A program made the position numbers and the translations under genes. The notes under the pieces are model-generated. The model did no database searches and was not told the DNA's origin. It saw only the letters and a program-made list of their open reading frames with translations. Shown piece after piece: positions 8,084 through 17,408 of a stretch of 64,000 bases of DNA. Origin of the DNA: Bauldia sp. GTDB taxonomy: Bacteria; Pseudomonadota; Alphaproteobacteria; Rhizobiales; Kaistiaceae. The number at the start of each line of letters is the position of its first letter. Position 1 is the stretch's first letter. The DNA lies in NCBI GenBank assembly GCA_026126065.1, contig JAHCJY010000001.1, forward strand, positions 824,001 to 888,000. The letters are read 5' to 3'.

Positions 8084-9153
8084 CCCGGATACGAATGCGT
8101 CTTGCCCGCGGGGTCCGTGATCAGCGGTCCCGCGCCAAGCGCATCCTCGACATAGGCCGGGCCGGCCGGAACCTTGCCGTAGCCGCCCGGGATGTCGAGG
8201 ACGAGCGTCGGCTGCGCGATGCCGGAGAGGCGACCGCGCAGCGCCTGCATGATGGCGCGGCCCTCGGCAAGGGTGGTCCGGAAGTGGGACGTGCCGGGGG
8301 CAAGGTCGGCGAGGTGGAGGTAGTACGGTTTCACGCCGTGCTCCACCAGGCGCCGCATCAGCGCGGCAAGGATGCCCGCATCGTCGTTGACCCCCTTCAG
8401 AAGCACCGTCTGGCTGACGAGCGTCACGCCCGCGCGGCGCAGCTTCGACAGCGCCGCTGCCGCCTCCGCCGAGAGTTCGCGCGGATGATTGCAGTGGACG
8501 GCGAGCCACACCGTCCTGGCGGTATTCGCAAGCGCCCCGGCGAGTTCCTCCGTGACCCGGCCGGGGTCGACGATCGGCACGCGGCTGTGCCAGCGCACGA
8601 CCTTCACATGCGGGATCGCCGACAGCGCCGCGTTGAGCGCCCGGATGCGGCGCGGCGACAGCATCAGCGGGTCGCCGCCGGTGACGATGACCTCCCAGAT
8701 GTCAGGCGTGTTCGCGATGTACGCGATCGCCGCGTCAAGCTCCGCGGGGTCGAGGGCGTTCGCGCCCGGCCCGACGAACTCGCGGCGGAAGCAGAAGCGG
8801 CAGTATACCGGGCAGGTGAGGATCGGCTTCAGCAGCACGCGGTCGGGATAGCGGTGGACGATCCCTTTCACGGGTGAGTGCGCCCCGTCGCCGATCGGAT
8901 CGCTCCGCTCCTCCGGCCGCGTGTCGAGCTCCCGTGCGTCGGGCACGAACTGGCGGGCGATCGGATCGTCCGGATCGGTCCGGTCGATGAGGTGAAGCAC
9001 GTCCTCCGTCAGCGCCACCGCGTAGCGCGCGGCGACGTCCTCGAGTTCCGGCGTCGGCGCGAGGACGCGTGCGCCGGCGAGTTCGTCGATCGTGCGGAGG
9101 GTTCTTGCCACGCGCGCTCCTACGCCAAAGCGGTCCAGCACGGAAGGCGGCAC
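8080..9153 (-). CDS. epmB: EF-P lysine 2,3-aminomutase, EpmB/KamA-like radical SAM enzyme
   Basis: A 357-residue radical-SAM protein. The 4Fe-4S motif [12 protein letters not shown] (CxxxCxxC) lies near residue 114. It is followed by the family segments [15 protein letters not shown] and HCNHPREL and the PLP-type region near [18 protein letters not shown]. EpmB converts (S)-alpha-lysine to (R)-beta-lysine, the donor used by EpmA to modify elongation factor P. The gene lies 13 bp after epmA on the same strand, with efp facing them. The complete set makes this assignment stronger than generic KamA. Confidence 0.92.
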   Translation of the reverse strand: MPPSVLDRFGVGARVARTLRTIDELAGARVLAPTPELEDVAARYAVALTEDVLHLIDRTDPDDPIARQFVPDARELDTRPEERSDPIGDGAHSPVKGIVHRYPDRVLLKPILTCPVYCRFCFRREFVGPGANALDPAELDAAIAYIANTPDIWEVIVTGGDPLMLSPRRIRALNAALSAIPHVKVVRWHSRVPIVDPGRVTEELAGALANTARTVWLAVHCNHPRELSAEAAAALSKLRRAGVTLVSQTVLLKGVNDDAGILAALMRRLVEHGVKPYYLHLADLAPGTSHFRTTLAEGRAIMQALRGRLSGIAQPTLVLDIPGGYGKVPAGPAYVEDALGAGPLITDPAGKTHSYPG

Positions 9154-9166
9154 GAGCGCCCGCCGG

Positions 9167-10225
9167 TCAGGCCTCCGCGAACGGATCGACCACCGGCGTC
9201 CACTGCACGTCGTCGATCCGGTCGGCGCCGAGGCAGAGCATCACGAGCCGGTCGAAGCCCATCGCCACGCCTGCTGCCTCCGGCATGGCCGGGAGGGCGG
9301 CGAGCAGATCCTCGTCGACGGGATAGCGCTCGCCGTAGAGCCGCTCCTTCTCGTCCATGTCGGCGAGGAACCGCGCCCGCTGCTCGACGGGGTCGGTCAG
9401 CTCGCCAAAGCCGTTGGCAAGCTCGACACCGCAGGCAAAAAGCTCGAACCGCTGCGACCGGCGCGGGTCGGACGGATTGCGCCGCGCGAGCGCGGCCTCC
9501 GGAGCCGGGTAGTCGGTCAGCAGCGTCATCCGGCCGCGCCCGATCGCCGGCTCGACGCGTTCCGCCATCACGCGGCTGAACAGATCCGACCATGTGTCGT
9601 CCGGTGCGGTGCGGATGCCGGCCGCCGCAACTGCCGCGGCGAGGGCAGGGCGGTCGGGCTCGCCGCCCGGCGAAAGCGTGGCCAGGAGGTCGACGCCGGC
9701 AAGGCGCGCAAAGGCGTCCGGGACCGGCAGGCGTTCCGGCGCCGCCGCGGGATCGACGGTCGCGCCGCGGAAGCGAAGCGTGGTGGCGCCGGCGATCCCC
9801 GCCGCCAGGCGCACGAGCGCGACAGCGTCATCCATCACCGCGTCACAAGCGGGGCCGGTGCGGTACCACTCCAGCATCGTGAACTCCGGCGCGTGCAGCG
9901 CCGTGCGCTCGCGGTTCCGGAACACCCGGGCGAAGTCGAAAATGCGCTCCTCGCCCGCCGCCAGCAGCTTCTTGGCGGCGAACTCCGGCGAGGTGTGGAG
10001 GTAGAGGGGCGCCCGCCGGCCATCGAGGGTCAGGGCCTCGGTGGCAAAGGCGTGGAGATGGGTCTCGTTGCCGGGCGAGGTCTGGAGCGCTGCCGCCTCG
10101 ATCTCGGTGAAGCCGGCCTCGGCCAGGAAGGCGCGGAGGCCGGCCTTGATCCGGTTGCGGGCGAGAAGCCCCGGGCGGCGGACGGCGTGGCGGTCGGGCG
10201 ACCACCATCGGTCGGCGTGGGTCAC
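9167..10225 (-). CDS. epmA: EF-P beta-lysylation ligase EpmA (lysyl-tRNA-synthetase-like)
   Basis: A 352-residue class II aminoacyl-tRNA-synthetase paralogue lacking the anticodon-binding domain. Motif 2 reads [13 protein letters not shown] followed by [11 protein letters not shown], and motif 3 is seen near the end in [15 protein letters not shown]. EpmA attaches beta-lysine to a conserved Lys of EF-P, helping ribosomes pass polyproline stretches. The frame is open far upstream (to 10855) over efp, but homology starts near VTHADRWW, so GTG 10225 is chosen. It forms an operon with epmB. Confidence 0.92.
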   Translation of the reverse strand: MTHADRWWSPDRHAVRRPGLLARNRIKAGLRAFLAEAGFTEIEAAALQTSPGNETHLHAFATEALTLDGRRAPLYLHTSPEFAAKKLLAAGEERIFDFARVFRNRERTALHAPEFTMLEWYRTGPACDAVMDDAVALVRLAAGIAGATTLRFRGATVDPAAAPERLPVPDAFARLAGVDLLATLSPGGEPDRPALAAAVAAAGIRTAPDDTWSDLFSRVMAERVEPAIGRGRMTLLTDYPAPEAALARRNPSDPRRSQRFELFACGVELANGFGELTDPVEQRARFLADMDEKERLYGERYPVDEDLLAALPAMPEAAGVAMGFDRLVMLCLGADRIDDVQWTPVVDPFAEA

Positions 10226-10351
10226 CGGGCGCCTGCCGCCGCCTGCGAAAAATCCGCCACGCGTCGCCGCCTCGTCTGGATATTTCCCCGCGGATCGGTA
10301 TGGTCCCGGCGCGCGCGACCCGCCCGCAGCGGGCAAGAGGAAAAGATCACC

Positions 10352-10924
10352 GTGACCAAGGTCATTGCAAGCAACGTCCGCAAGGGGAACATCCTCGAAA
10401 TGGACGGGAAACTCTACGCCGTCCTTTCGGCCGAGAGCTTCTTCCCTGGCAAGGGCACTCCGACCACGCAGATCGACATGCGCCGCATCTCGGACGGCGT
10501 GAAGACCTCCGTCCGCTACCGCACGACCGAACAGGTCGAGCGTGCCTTCGTCGAGACGATCGATTTCACGTACCTCTACCAGGACAGCGACGGCAACTAC
10601 GTCTTCATGAACCCGACGTCGTTCGAGCAGGTCACCGTGCCGGCGGACGTGATCGGTGGCCCGGCCGTGTACCTTCAGGAGAACATGACGGTGAAGCTTG
10701 CGCTGTTCGAGGGCAATGCGGTGTCCGCCGAACTGCCGCAGCGCGTCACGCTGGAGATCACCGAGACCGAGCCGGTCACCAAGGGCCAGACGGCGTCGTC
10801 CTCCTACAAGCCCGCGATGCTTTCCAACGGCGTGCGGACCAACGTGCCGCCGCACATCACCGCCGGAACGCGCGTCATCATCATGACCGAGGACGGCTCC
10901 TACGCCGAGCGCGCCAAGGACTAG
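10352..10924 (+). CDS. efp: Translation elongation factor P
   Basis: A 190-residue EF-P with its three beta-barrel domains. The modification loop reads PGKG with the lysine at position 34 from the GTG start, the residue beta-lysylated by EpmA/EpmB in other bacteria. The signature near 135-155 and C-terminal segment [14 protein letters not shown] are present. GTG 10352 is preceded by AAGAGG. Transcription diverges from epmA across a 126-bp gap that must hold both promoters. The polyproline-rich TolA stalk encoded nearby is a plausible EF-P client. Confidence 0.96.
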   Translation: MTKVIASNVRKGNILEMDGKLYAVLSAESFFPGKGTPTTQIDMRRISDGVKTSVRYRTTEQVERAFVETIDFTYLYQDSDGNYVFMNPTSFEQVTVPADVIGGPAVYLQENMTVKLALFEGNAVSAELPQRVTLEITETEPVTKGQTASSSYKPAMLSNGVRTNVPPHITAGTRVIIMTEDGSYAERAKD

Positions 10925-10935
10925 CGCCTCGCCGC

Positions 10936-10956
10936 GGTGTCACATCGGTTGACACC
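10936..10956 (+). terminator. Small hairpin after efp
   Basis: A perfect 7-bp inverted repeat (GGTGTCA / TGACACC, 7-base loop) begins 12 bp after the efp stop. No T-run follows, so it may be a weak terminator or RNA-stabilising stem. Confidence 0.35.
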
Positions 10957-11040
10957 CCTGATGTCCGTGGCTACGTCAACGCCACTTCCGGCCCCACAGG
11001 CCGCACTGCCAACGGCCGGCGCCCATGCGCCAGCCGCCGT

Positions 11041-11114
11041 TGGGGGATAGTTTAACGGTAGAACAGCGGACTCTGACTCCGTTAGTCTTGGTTCGAATCC
11101 AGGTCCCCCAGCCA
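11041..11114 (+). tRNA. tRNA-Gln (anticodon CTG)
   Basis: A 74-base cloverleaf. The acceptor stem is TGGGGGA / TCCCCCA with discriminator G and an encoded CCA end. The D-arm contains GTTTAACGGTAGAAC. The anticodon stem is GCGGA / TCCGT with loop CTCTGAC (anticodon CTG, reading CAG). The T-arm is CTTGG-TTCGAAT-CCAGG. All stems pair. Its 3' half is duplicated at 23252-23302, so this gene seems to have served as an integration site. Confidence 0.95.
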
Positions 11115-11117
11115 CTT
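11067..11117 (+). repeat. Attachment-site-like repeat inside tRNA-Gln 3' half
   Basis: The 51 bp from the anticodon stem to just past the CCA end recur at 23252-23302 with one mismatch (G at 11103, A at 23288). tRNA 3' halves duplicated in this way are the usual footprint of site-specific integration by tyrosine recombinases. Confidence 0.75.
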
Positions 11118-11659
11118 GATTGCAAAGGCCTTTCCGTCCGGGATAGGCAGACCACCGATGGGCAGTTGGGTGGTCAGTTGGACGATTTCGTTCCTGTTTC
11201 GAGCTTTCTGACCGCGCTCTGGGCGCCGTCGTCAGAGGCGAAATTGGCGCTCACGTCACCCCCGTCGACGCGGACAGTCTGCTTCCGCCCGGACCCTACC
11301 TGGCCGGCCGAACGGCCCTTAAGGCAATTGACACATTGGTCTCTTTGCGGTCGCTGATCGATCAGGCGATGGACGAACTCGACGTCTACGAGCGCGTTAT
11401 CCTGCGCGACGCCGTGGATTCTTGTCGATAGTGGGCGGATTGGACTCGGCAACCAGGAGTGTTGGTGCGACCGGGAAGCAGGAAGCTCCAGTCCGGTTGG
11501 AAATGTCCCGCTAACCTATTGATTTGCATAGCGCAGGTCCCGCCCCGGTTGGAGAAAAGGACCAATAAAAACAATGAGAAAGCACGGACTCGCACTCGGT
11601 GAGAACACGACTTCCTGATCCTTCGGCCAACTGGAGGCACTTAAGCGTGGTCGTGTGAG
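11118..11659. other. Stretch without a convincing gene
   Basis: About 540 bp next to the tRNA. A plus-strand frame ending at 11431 reads like a coding remnant (ELSDRALGAVVRGEIG and later AMDELDVYERVILRD) but has no credible start. The only other structure is the diverged repeat described at 11495-11600. It looks like degraded integration-junction DNA. Confidence 0.5.
11495..11600 (+). repeat. Diverged copy of the island-end sequence
   Basis: This 106-bp stretch aligns end to end with 23163-23267. The shared blocks include CGCTAACC-ATTGA and AACAATGAGAAAGCACGGACTC, with scattered substitutions. In this copy the tRNA-derived part is degenerate and breaks off after a few bases. It looks like the remains of a second, older attachment junction. 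Confidence 0.6.
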
Positions 11660-11782
11660 CTAGGGGACCGCCACAACGACCGGCCGGGTCCCGACGTCTC
11701 CAGCGATGTTGAGCACTCCGATGCCAAACAGCGCCATCACCAGTGCAAACGTCGCGCCGATCCTGAGAGCCATGATTGTCAT
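11660..11782 (-). CDS. Possible 40-residue membrane peptide
   Basis: ATG 11782 has AGGAAGCGAGGT just upstream. The product has one predicted membrane helix (IGATFALVMALFGIGVL) followed by a short polar end. It is the only clear reading frame in the stretch between the tRNA and the response-regulator gene. No homology is recognised; chance hydrophobic frames of this size are common. Confidence 0.35.
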   Translation of the reverse strand: MTIMALRIGATFALVMALFGIGVLNIAGDVGTRPVVVAVP

Positions 11783-11979
11783 ACCTCGCTTCCTGCTCCG
11801 AGAGAACGGGACATAGAGTTCTTGGTTGCGTGAACCCGGTGCCGGTGCCCGAACTCTCGCCGATCGAGTTCGCAGAATCGTTCGCGGGTATTCCAGAACC
11901 AGCTGGAACTATTGGGCTCGGCGGCACGTTGGGCTGAACGCTCCAGCCAATATTGGCTCTGGCGGGGGGATTAGACATC

Positions 11980-12417
11980 ATGCCGAGCGCGGTTGACCCG
12001 GAAGAGGCGGTGTTGGTGCTGGTTGTTGAGGACGACGGCCTCACTCAGCACATTGTCCGCTCGGCGCTTGAAGATGCTGGCTTCGGCGTCGTGGTCGCTT
12101 CGACCGGCCCGGCTGCGATCGAGTTACTGGAAGGCAGCCGGGGTGGCGCGATCAGGGCTGTTGTGACGGATGTCAATCTGGGGCCTGGAACCAACGGTTG
12201 GCAGGTTGCCCGTCGGGCCCGCGAGATTTGGTCCGATATGCCTTTGCTATATGTTACGGGTGGTAATTCTGAAGAGTGGGACGTAAACGGCGTCCCCCAA
12301 AGTATGCTCATCAGCAAGCCGTTCGCCCCGGCTCAGATCGTCACCGCGGTATCTCAGGTCTTGAACGCAGCGCCGCCCGAATCGGCCGAAGCGAAAAAGA
12401 CTGGCACGTCTGCCTGA
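11980..12417 (+). CDS. Single-domain response regulator
   Basis: A 145-residue receiver protein. It shows the acidic pocket VVEDD near residue 16, the phospho-acceptor Asp in VVTDVNLGPGTNG, the switch Thr/Ser in LLYVTGG and the conserved Lys in ISKPF. No output domain follows, so it probably signals by protein contact or phosphotransfer. The sequence resembles CheY-like receivers found beside HWE-type kinases in rhizobia. The HWE/HisKA_2 kinase at 14723-15844, in the same orientation, is the obvious partner candidate. ATG 11980 is chosen over an upstream TTG (11953). Confidence 0.85.
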   Translation: MPSAVDPEEAVLVLVVEDDGLTQHIVRSALEDAGFGVVVASTGPAAIELLEGSRGGAIRAVVTDVNLGPGTNGWQVARRAREIWSDMPLLYVTGGNSEEWDVNGVPQSMLISKPFAPAQIVTAVSQVLNAAPPESAEAKKTGTSA

Positions 12418-12454
12418 TCGCTCGCACGATCTGCATCCACACGGACAACGAGGA

Positions 12455-12476
12455 CTGTCGGGTTTCTCCCCGACAG
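12455..12476 (+). terminator. Hairpin after the response-regulator gene
   Basis: A perfect 8-bp stem (CTGTCGGG / CCCGACAG) with a 6-base loop lies 38 bp after the stop. It has no T-run; it could still separate this gene from the KaiC operon promoter. Confidence 0.4.
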
Positions 12477-12633
12477 CACGTCCTGAGGCGGTGCAGGGCT
12501 GCCGGCTAGGGAGACTAGTCCGCAGAACCACGGTTGGGTTTTGGTACGGCGACAGCGCGGCTGCCGTCCCCTTCAAATCTTGAGCCGCTCCCGCTCCAGT
12601 CTCTGACGACAAAGCCACCAGATGCGCGGCCGT

Positions 12634-12647
12634 TTGACTTCGGTCAA
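12634..12647 (+). promoter_or_regulatory. FNR/FixK-type box upstream of the KaiC-like operon
   Basis: TTGACTTCGGTCAA is a perfect dyad of the TTGA-N6-TCAA class bound by FNR/FixK/DNR regulators. A possible -10 (TACAGT, 12668-12673) lies about 30 bp from the box centre, as expected for a class II activated promoter. The first start codon is about 95 bp from the centre. Confidence 0.55.
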
Positions 12648-12735
12648 GCGCCCCTCGCGCGAGTTTGCTACAGTTCCAATATCACCCATCCCCGCAGCGC
12701 GCTCGTCAGGGTTTCAGCGAGCACAAGAGGTTATA

Positions 12736-13176
12736 TTGACTCGAGTCTCACCGCAGATGCGGGACCTCGCAAGTCTACTGAAGGCTTCCGAGACGCCGGC
12801 AGCCGGGGCGGGCGATCCCGCCACGTTTGGCGCTATCGAGAAGTTGCGTCCGCATCTTTCGATGTTGATGGGACGGAGCGGCTTTGAGGCGCTCGTTGCA
12901 CGCGCACTGGTTCTGGCTGTCGCTGAAGTCCCTTGGCTTACCGCTGTGCGCGTGGTTGCGGATGGGGAGTTGGAGGGGTTGGCTCTCGCCAAGCCAGCAA
13001 CCAATGCCGCCGAGTTTGCCCGGGGCGAAGTGGTGCTTCTGGCGCAGCTGTTGGGACTGCTGGAAGCCTTCATCGGCCCAGCGCTGACCCTACGCATTGT
13101 TAACCCGCTCTGGCCGCAGCTTTCGTTCGACGGCGCGGACTTCAGCACTGCCGCAAACGATGAGGAAGCCAAATAA
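12736..13176 (+). CDS. Hypothetical protein cotranscribed with KaiC-like ATPase
   Basis: A 146-residue protein of unknown family. It has a helical N-terminus (MRDLASLLKASE), a central segment with GRSGFEALVARALVLAVAEVPWL, then alternating hydrophobic helices that are not clearly membrane-spanning. TTG 12736 is preferred because AAGAGG lies 5 bases upstream; a longer frame is open to ATG 12622. Its stop overlaps the KaiC-like start (TAATG), implying translational coupling and probably a shared complex. No KaiB- or KaiA-like fold is apparent from sequence. Confidence 0.65.
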   Translation: MTRVSPQMRDLASLLKASETPAAGAGDPATFGAIEKLRPHLSMLMGRSGFEALVARALVLAVAEVPWLTAVRVVADGELEGLALAKPATNAAEFARGEVVLLAQLLGLLEAFIGPALTLRIVNPLWPQLSFDGADFSTAANDEEAK

Positions 13177-14723
13177 TGCCTAAGTCAGGCGAACGAGGGC
13201 AGCGGCACAAGCCGGCCAAGGTCGTGCTCGCAAAGCTGTCAACGGGGGTCCGTGGCCTCGACGACATTTTGGGCGGCGGCATCCCCGAATTCTCGTTCAA
13301 TCTCATCGGCGGCTCGCCCGGCTGCGGCAAGACCACACTGGTCCACCAGCTTGCGTTTGCCAACGCGACCGCCGAGCGGCCCGTGCTCTACTTCACAGTG
13401 CTGGGCGAGCCGAGCATCAAGATGCTTCGCTACCAGCAGCAGTTCTCGTTCTACGACCCCGCCCAGGTGGGCGACGCCCTCCGGTTCATCAACCTGTCCG
13501 AAGCGGCCCTGAAGAACGACCTGACCGCGGTCCTGCAAGAGATTGTCACGCAGGTTACGGCAGCCAACCCGGCCGTCGTTGTCATCGACTCCTTCCGCAG
13601 CCTGGCGCGCCGGGCAACCGGCGAGGCCGGTCAGGTAGAGGTGCAGGCCTTCGTCCATCACCTCTCCCAGTTCCTCGTGAATTCCGAGGTCACGACGTTC
13701 CTGGTGGGGGAGTATGTTCCTGACGAAATCCCCGACAATCCGCTCTTCACGATGGTCGACAGCATCCTGTGGCTGTCCCAGGTGACGGAGCGGAACTCCG
13801 TGGTGCGAAAGCTGCAGGTCCTGAAGTTGCGTGGTCAGGCCTCGGTGCCAGGCTTGCATACCATCCGGATCACCGATGAAGGTCTTCAGGCGTTCTCGCG
13901 CACCCTCGGGCTGGAAACCGCGGCGCCGCGACCCAGGCAGCGCCGTCGGCTTTCCATGGGCATTCCCGAGTTGGACAAGATGCTGGGCGGAGGCGTTCTG
14001 GAAGGGGACAGTGTCCTGGTGGCGGGTCCGTCGGGCACGGGCAAGTCCGCCCTTGCGACACAATTCATAGGAGAGGGACTGCGTCGCGGGGAGCCGGGGG
14101 TGATGGCGATCTTCGAGGAGCGGCCCGATGGCTACCTCCATCGGGCGGACGCCTTCGGCCTGCAGCTGAAGGCCGCGGAGGCAGACGGAACCCTGACTGT
14201 CCTCTACCTTCGTCCTCTCGACCTTTCGGTCGACGAGACGATGCTGGCGATCCTCGATGCCATCAAGAAGGTCAGCGCAAAGCGCGTCATCATCGATTCC
14301 CTCGTAGGCTTCGAGATGGCGCTGGCGCCGAGCTTCCGGGCTGATTTCCGAGAGTCACTCTACCGCATGATCGGCGCCCTGACCGGCGCCGGGATCACGA
14401 TCCTCAGCACCGCCGAAGTTGAGGACAACTTCACCTCGCTTCAGTTCACCCACTATGCCGTGTCGTTCCTCACCGACGACATCATCCGACTGCGCTATGT
14501 GGAGATCGACGGCCAGCTGCGGAAAACCATCGTCGTCATCAAGATGCGCGGGGGCAACCACAGCAAGGACATCCGTGAATACATTATCAACGACCAGGGT
14601 GTCGTCGTCATCGCGCCGCGGACGACGGACTACAGCCAGTTGAGCACCGGGCTTCCGGTTCGCACCGGGCCGCGCCGGTCGCAGGAGGACGAAATCCCAC
14701 CAGAGCCCAAGGCCGGCGAGTAA
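13176..14723 (+). CDS. KaiC-like double RecA-domain ATPase
   Basis: A 515-residue protein with two RecA/KaiC domains. Walker A motifs are GGSPGCGKTT near residue 45 and AGPSGTGKSA near 283; Walker B-like strands are VVVIDSF and VIIDSL. The second domain keeps the paired glutamates (IFEERPDGYL) found in KaiC, while the equivalent place in the first domain reads VLGEPS, so one is missing. KaiC-family proteins outside cyanobacteria often act in signalling with histidine kinases. Here the gene overlaps both neighbours by single bases (TAATG on each side), giving a three-gene unit ending in a sensor kinase. Confidence 0.9.
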   Translation: MPKSGERGQRHKPAKVVLAKLSTGVRGLDDILGGGIPEFSFNLIGGSPGCGKTTLVHQLAFANATAERPVLYFTVLGEPSIKMLRYQQQFSFYDPAQVGDALRFINLSEAALKNDLTAVLQEIVTQVTAANPAVVVIDSFRSLARRATGEAGQVEVQAFVHHLSQFLVNSEVTTFLVGEYVPDEIPDNPLFTMVDSILWLSQVTERNSVVRKLQVLKLRGQASVPGLHTIRITDEGLQAFSRTLGLETAAPRPRQRRRLSMGIPELDKMLGGGVLEGDSVLVAGPSGTGKSALATQFIGEGLRRGEPGVMAIFEERPDGYLHRADAFGLQLKAAEADGTLTVLYLRPLDLSVDETMLAILDAIKKVSAKRVIIDSLVGFEMALAPSFRADFRESLYRMIGALTGAGITILSTAEVEDNFTSLQFTHYAVSFLTDDIIRLRYVEIDGQLRKTIVVIKMRGGNHSKDIREYIINDQGVVVIAPRTTDYSQLSTGLPVRTGPRRSQEDEIPPEPKAGE

Positions 14724-15844
14724 TGCCGATATCCGAGAGCCCCGACCCAGTGTCGACGTCGCTGCTCGCCGACCTTGCGGCTTCCTTCGACCACGCGCCC
14801 TGGGCCGTGACCGAGCTATCCGGTGAGGCGCATGTCGTCCGCTACGCCAACCCGGCCTTCTGCCGATTGATCGGCAAGAGACAGGACGAGGTGGTTGGTA
14901 GGGACTTTGCCAACGTGTTGCCGTCAGCCGACGAGCCCCTGGCTCTTCTGGACCGCGTCTTTCGTACCGGCGCACCGGCAAGCTACACGGCAGAAGAACA
15001 GTTGGCGCCTCGCCCGCTCCTCTTCTCCTACAATCTGTGGCCGGTCATGGCCGACGGGTGCACCGCGGGCGTGATGATCCAGGTGAACGAGACCGGGCCT
15101 ATCCACGAGACCCGGCGGGCGATCAGCCTGGCGCTGCTCCGCGGTGCCCTCCGCCAGGATGAGCTGATCGAGGCCGCCGATCTGGCAAACGCCGAGCTTC
15201 GGACCGAGATCAACGAGCGCAGGCAGCGCGAGATCGACGCCAAGATGCTGGCAAACGAGGTTGCACACCGGGTGAAGAATAACCTCCAGGTGGTCGCCGC
15301 CTTGATCAGCAATGAGATCAGACGGACACCGGCGCCTTGGGAGCAAGGCTATCGGGCCATGCAGAACCGCATCATGGCCATCGCCCAGCTCTATGACATC
15401 GTCTCGCAATCAAGCGAGGACAGCGCCGTCGCCCTGGAGGCCTATCTCACCGGCATTGCCAGGACCCTTTCGACGAGCCTGCTGGGAGGAACGTCCGGCA
15501 TCCGAATAGCGGTCGAGGCAGAACCGATCGAGATCGATTCCGAACGCGCCGTGCCCTTCGGTCTGCTGGTCAATGAGCTCGGCACCAATGCCGTCAAGCA
15601 CGCTTTCCCCGGCGGCAGGGGGCTCGTCACGATTGCGCTCCGGCGGATCGGAAACGAGATCGAGCTGAGGGTGGCCGACGACGGTATTGGCATGCCGGTC
15701 CAAGAACCGGAAAGAACCCTTGGGAAGCATGGCTCCGACTACATCGGCATTTTCGCGCGTCAGCTTCAGGGCAGTCTCGTCAGGTCGGCGGCGCCGGGTG
15801 AGGGGACTACGGTCACAATACGCTTCCCCTTGGCCGCCGCCTGA
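14723..15844 (+). CDS. PAS sensor histidine kinase, HWE/HisKA_2 class
   Basis: A 373-residue cytosolic kinase. An N-terminal PAS domain (about residues 20-130; YANPAFCRLIG, GRDFANVLP) is followed by a coiled segment and the HisKA_2 phospho-acceptor helix LANEVAHRVKNNLQVVAAL. The ATPase domain contains LLVNELGTNAVKHAF (N box) and VADDGIGMP (G box). No membrane segment is visible, so it senses an internal signal, perhaps from the KaiC-like partner with which it is translationally coupled. The receiver at 11980-12417 is a candidate target. Confidence 0.92.
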   Translation: MPISESPDPVSTSLLADLAASFDHAPWAVTELSGEAHVVRYANPAFCRLIGKRQDEVVGRDFANVLPSADEPLALLDRVFRTGAPASYTAEEQLAPRPLLFSYNLWPVMADGCTAGVMIQVNETGPIHETRRAISLALLRGALRQDELIEAADLANAELRTEINERRQREIDAKMLANEVAHRVKNNLQVVAALISNEIRRTPAPWEQGYRAMQNRIMAIAQLYDIVSQSSEDSAVALEAYLTGIARTLSTSLLGGTSGIRIAVEAEPIEIDSERAVPFGLLVNELGTNAVKHAFPGGRGLVTIALRRIGNEIELRVADDGIGMPVQEPERTLGKHGSDYIGIFARQLQGSLVRSAAPGEGTTVTIRFPLAAA

Positions 15845-16097
15845 CCGGGAACCATCCCCGGCACGTCGGCAGGGGCCGCGTCGCGCCAGTGCCTGAAACG
15901 ACTGACCACCAACATAGGTCGGTAATCGACTCTCTCCCGGCGTCATGGTGCGCGCACGGGCGGCCCTGCGGGAGAGCGTCGTAGGATTGTAGCCGTGCGG
16001 TCCCAAGGCCGGGCAAGCCACACGAGCGCCTCTCTTGTCGCCGCACGACTCCTTCCTGGGATGGCCACTGGGGTGACGGATAGACCCCAGGTCCAGC

Positions 16098-16318
16098 ATG
16101 CCGACGTTCTATTTTCACTTGATCGAGGACGGCCATCGGGTCGATGACCCGGACGGGAGCGGGTTCGATTCCTTCGAAATGGCCTATCCCGATACCTACC
16201 GCGCCGTTCGGGACATGTGGTGCGAGATGGTCAAGCACGGGAAGGACCCGAGGGCTGTTCTTTCGAGATCGTGGATGCCGACGCCATGTGCCTCGCCGTG
16301 GTTCGTCGAGCCGCTTGA
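16098..16318 (+). pseudogene. DUF6894-like small protein, frameshifted
   Basis: The first frame starts MPTFYFHLIEDGHRV-DDPDGSGFDS, the usual opening of small rhizobial DUF6894 proteins (FHL...DxxG). Around 16253-16258 the reading shifts: the family's C-terminal strand appears in another frame as CSFEIVDADAMCLAVV and stops at 16318. The intact product would be about 73 residues. Either the gene is decayed or one base is wrong. Uncorrected, the first frame would run on as an unrelated tail. Confidence 0.5.
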
Positions 16319-16815
16319 GAAGGCGACTGACCCGGCCGTTGGATTGGACCATGACGAAAGCCAGCGCTCGCGCCCTGCGCTCCTCGCTAGGGGGTGGGCG
16401 GCAGTGGACGCGCGGGTAACCTCGCGAAGGGCGCGGCGTCGGCCGCATGCTGTGCCGTCGTCCGGCAGATCGGCCCCGAGAACATGGACTTCCTCCAGGC
16501 CATGGCGCTTGGCAATCGGGCGGATCCTCGGCTCATCGTCCTTGATTCCCCCCTGGTGGACCTTCTCCCGTGGTGTCGTCAGGAAGCCCTCGACAGGCTG
16601 GCGGAGCTTGCGGTCGCCGTGGCACCTGCCTGCCGGGCCGGCTGCGTTCGGCCCGCAACTCGCTACGGGCTGATTTCCCGGCGAATCAGCGTCCGGCTAC
16701 CAAGGGAATCGGGGGAGCCCGCGGCGCCGGTTCGACGGGCCGGCTTCCTGAGAGTGTCGGCATTCTGAGGCAATGGTGCTGATGATCATCGCCGTTGCCC
16801 CTCACAAGAGTGTCG
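16319..16815. other. Stretch without a convincing gene
   Basis: About 500 bp. Several overlapping frames are open, but none has a ribosome-binding site or recognisable domain and codon use looks random. It may be degraded DNA like its surroundings. Confidence 0.45.
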
Positions 16816-17241
16816 TCACAAGCCCGCGTCGTTAGCGGGTTCTCGAAGGTATCGTACCGACATCCAGCCGACGGTACCGTCTTCGGTGCGGACTTCCACC
16901 CAATTGCCGTTGCGGACTCCCTCGGCGACCGCTGTCCCGCGAGGCAGCGCGCGCAGTACCGCTGATGCCGTCGACGGTCCAGCACGCAGGTTCAGGGCTT
17001 CAGTGTCGACGATCAGCAGCGGTTCCGGCGGCGTGTCGGAACGCGACGCGGTGGAAGTCATGCCTTGGTCCAACCGCGGTTGGACATCCGGAGCCTGGTA
17101 AAGACTCGGGCGATACTCGGTCCCCGAAAGGGCCGCCGCCGCTCTCAGCCGCGTTTCGCCGTCCCAGTCCCTGCCAAGAAACGCGAGCGAGCACACGGCA
17201 AGGACCAATCCGACGCCGAAGATGGCCTTGATGATGTCCAC
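16816..17241 (-). CDS. SH3b-domain protein with N-terminal membrane anchor
   Basis: A 141-residue protein. An N-terminal hydrophobic segment (IFGVGLVLAVCSLAFLG) acts as a signal or anchor. After a linker of about 50 residues comes a bacterial SH3 domain: LNLRAGPSTASAVLRALPRG, WVEVRTEDGTVGWM and VRYL. Such domains commonly bind cell-wall peptides or partner proteins in the periplasm. It faces the RlpA-like gene across about 170 bp, so both neighbours suggest cell-envelope roles. Confidence 0.82.
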   Translation of the reverse strand: MDIIKAIFGVGLVLAVCSLAFLGRDWDGETRLRAAAALSGTEYRPSLYQAPDVQPRLDQGMTSTASRSDTPPEPLLIVDTEALNLRAGPSTASAVLRALPRGTAVAEGVRNGNWVEVRTEDGTVGWMSVRYLREPANDAGL

Positions 17242-17408
17242 GTCTGCATCCCGACTGAAGCTGTCCCTGAAAACCCGCGATGCACCGCTCGGTTCCGATC
17301 CTTCCCATTGCGGTCACCATCGAGCCATTTCGCCGCCCCAATCCTGATGCCCTTGCCGCCGCGGCTGAGGGGCCATCGAAACCGGAGGAAATCCGGCAGT
17401 GGGGTCCC

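Noticed and set aside
9092..10351. In-frame upstream extension of efp by 420 codons
   Set aside because: It overlaps epmA in antisense; the EF-P family begins at GTG 10352.
11210..11431. Plus-strand coding-like remnant between the tRNA and the response regulator
   Set aside because: No supported start and no homology; lies in degraded junction DNA.
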